This document shows, in pieces, positions 59,990 to 60,000 of a DNA stretch of 60,000 nucleotides. The stretch's first letter is position 1, and each line of letters opens with the position of its first letter. This stretch comes from Nematostella vectensis (taxonomy: Eukaryota; Cnidaria; Anthozoa; Actiniaria; Edwardsiidae), in contig NC_064046.1 in NCBI RefSeq assembly GCF_932526225.1, positions 4,466,001-4,526,000 on the forward strand. Reading direction: 5' to 3'. A program made the translations under genes and the position numbers. The notes under the pieces were generated by a model. That model did no database searches and was not told the DNA's origin. It saw nothing but the letters and a program-made list of their open reading frames with translations.

Positions 59990-60000
59990 CGTCGAGGTCA

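Noticed and set aside
1-60000. tRNA or rRNA genes
   Set aside because: No cloverleaf with conserved A/B boxes and no ribosomal RNA motifs were recognised by eye; a covariance-model scan would be decisive.

Overview
The window reads as animal nuclear DNA: multi-exon genes with GT-AG introns whose reading phases join exactly, head-to-head promoters, many short terminal-inverted-repeat elements and long tandem arrays. The gene set (an armadillo splicing factor, a Fanconi anaemia factor, a WD-repeat protein, an RNA polymerase II CTD phosphatase and a secreted phospholipase A2 of the conodipine type) and the repeat style suggest an anthozoan cnidarian, probably a sea anemone. The species is not proven from sequence alone.

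Layout. 1-2217: first coding exon and first intron of an FCP1/CTDP1-like phosphatase gene (minus strand, running off the left edge), with an ~884 bp inverted-repeat element in the intron. 3647-12999: a complete CTNNBL1 gene (minus, 15 coding exons, 555 aa) with two GC-rich minisatellites in its introns. 13184-15226: a complete FAAP24 gene (plus, 5 exons, 229 aa), head-to-head with CTNNBL1 across only 184 bp. 15939-21124: a complete WD40 gene, probably WDR88 (minus, 11 exons, 391 aa), tail-to-tail with FAAP24. 21250-54342: a coiled-coil protein gene (plus, 5 predicted exons, ~202 aa, possible N-myristoylation and a PDZ-ligand-like C-terminus), head-to-head with WDR88. Its last intron is ~28.3 kb long, and ~27.7 kb of that is one 77-bp satellite array of about 358 monomers with higher-order structure. 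55701-57104: a two-exon secreted phospholipase A2/conodipine-like gene (minus). 59699-59906: the terminal exon of an unidentified minus-strand gene. The rest is intergenic sequence and foldback/MITE-type elements.

Working together: the genes do not form one pathway. CTNNBL1 (spliceosome-associated) and FAAP24 (FANCM partner in DNA repair) share a promoter region, as do WDR88 and the coiled-coil gene. FAAP24 and WDR88 are also close neighbours in human 19q13.11 (from memory), so this may be very old linkage.

The most striking structure is the intronic satellite. Its pyrimidine-rich monomers each resemble a 3' splice site, and the host gene must splice across it to reach its final exon. Several other splice sites in the window (CTNNBL1 exon 13 on both sides, WDR88 exon 7) have been copied by local tandem duplication, a second recurring theme.
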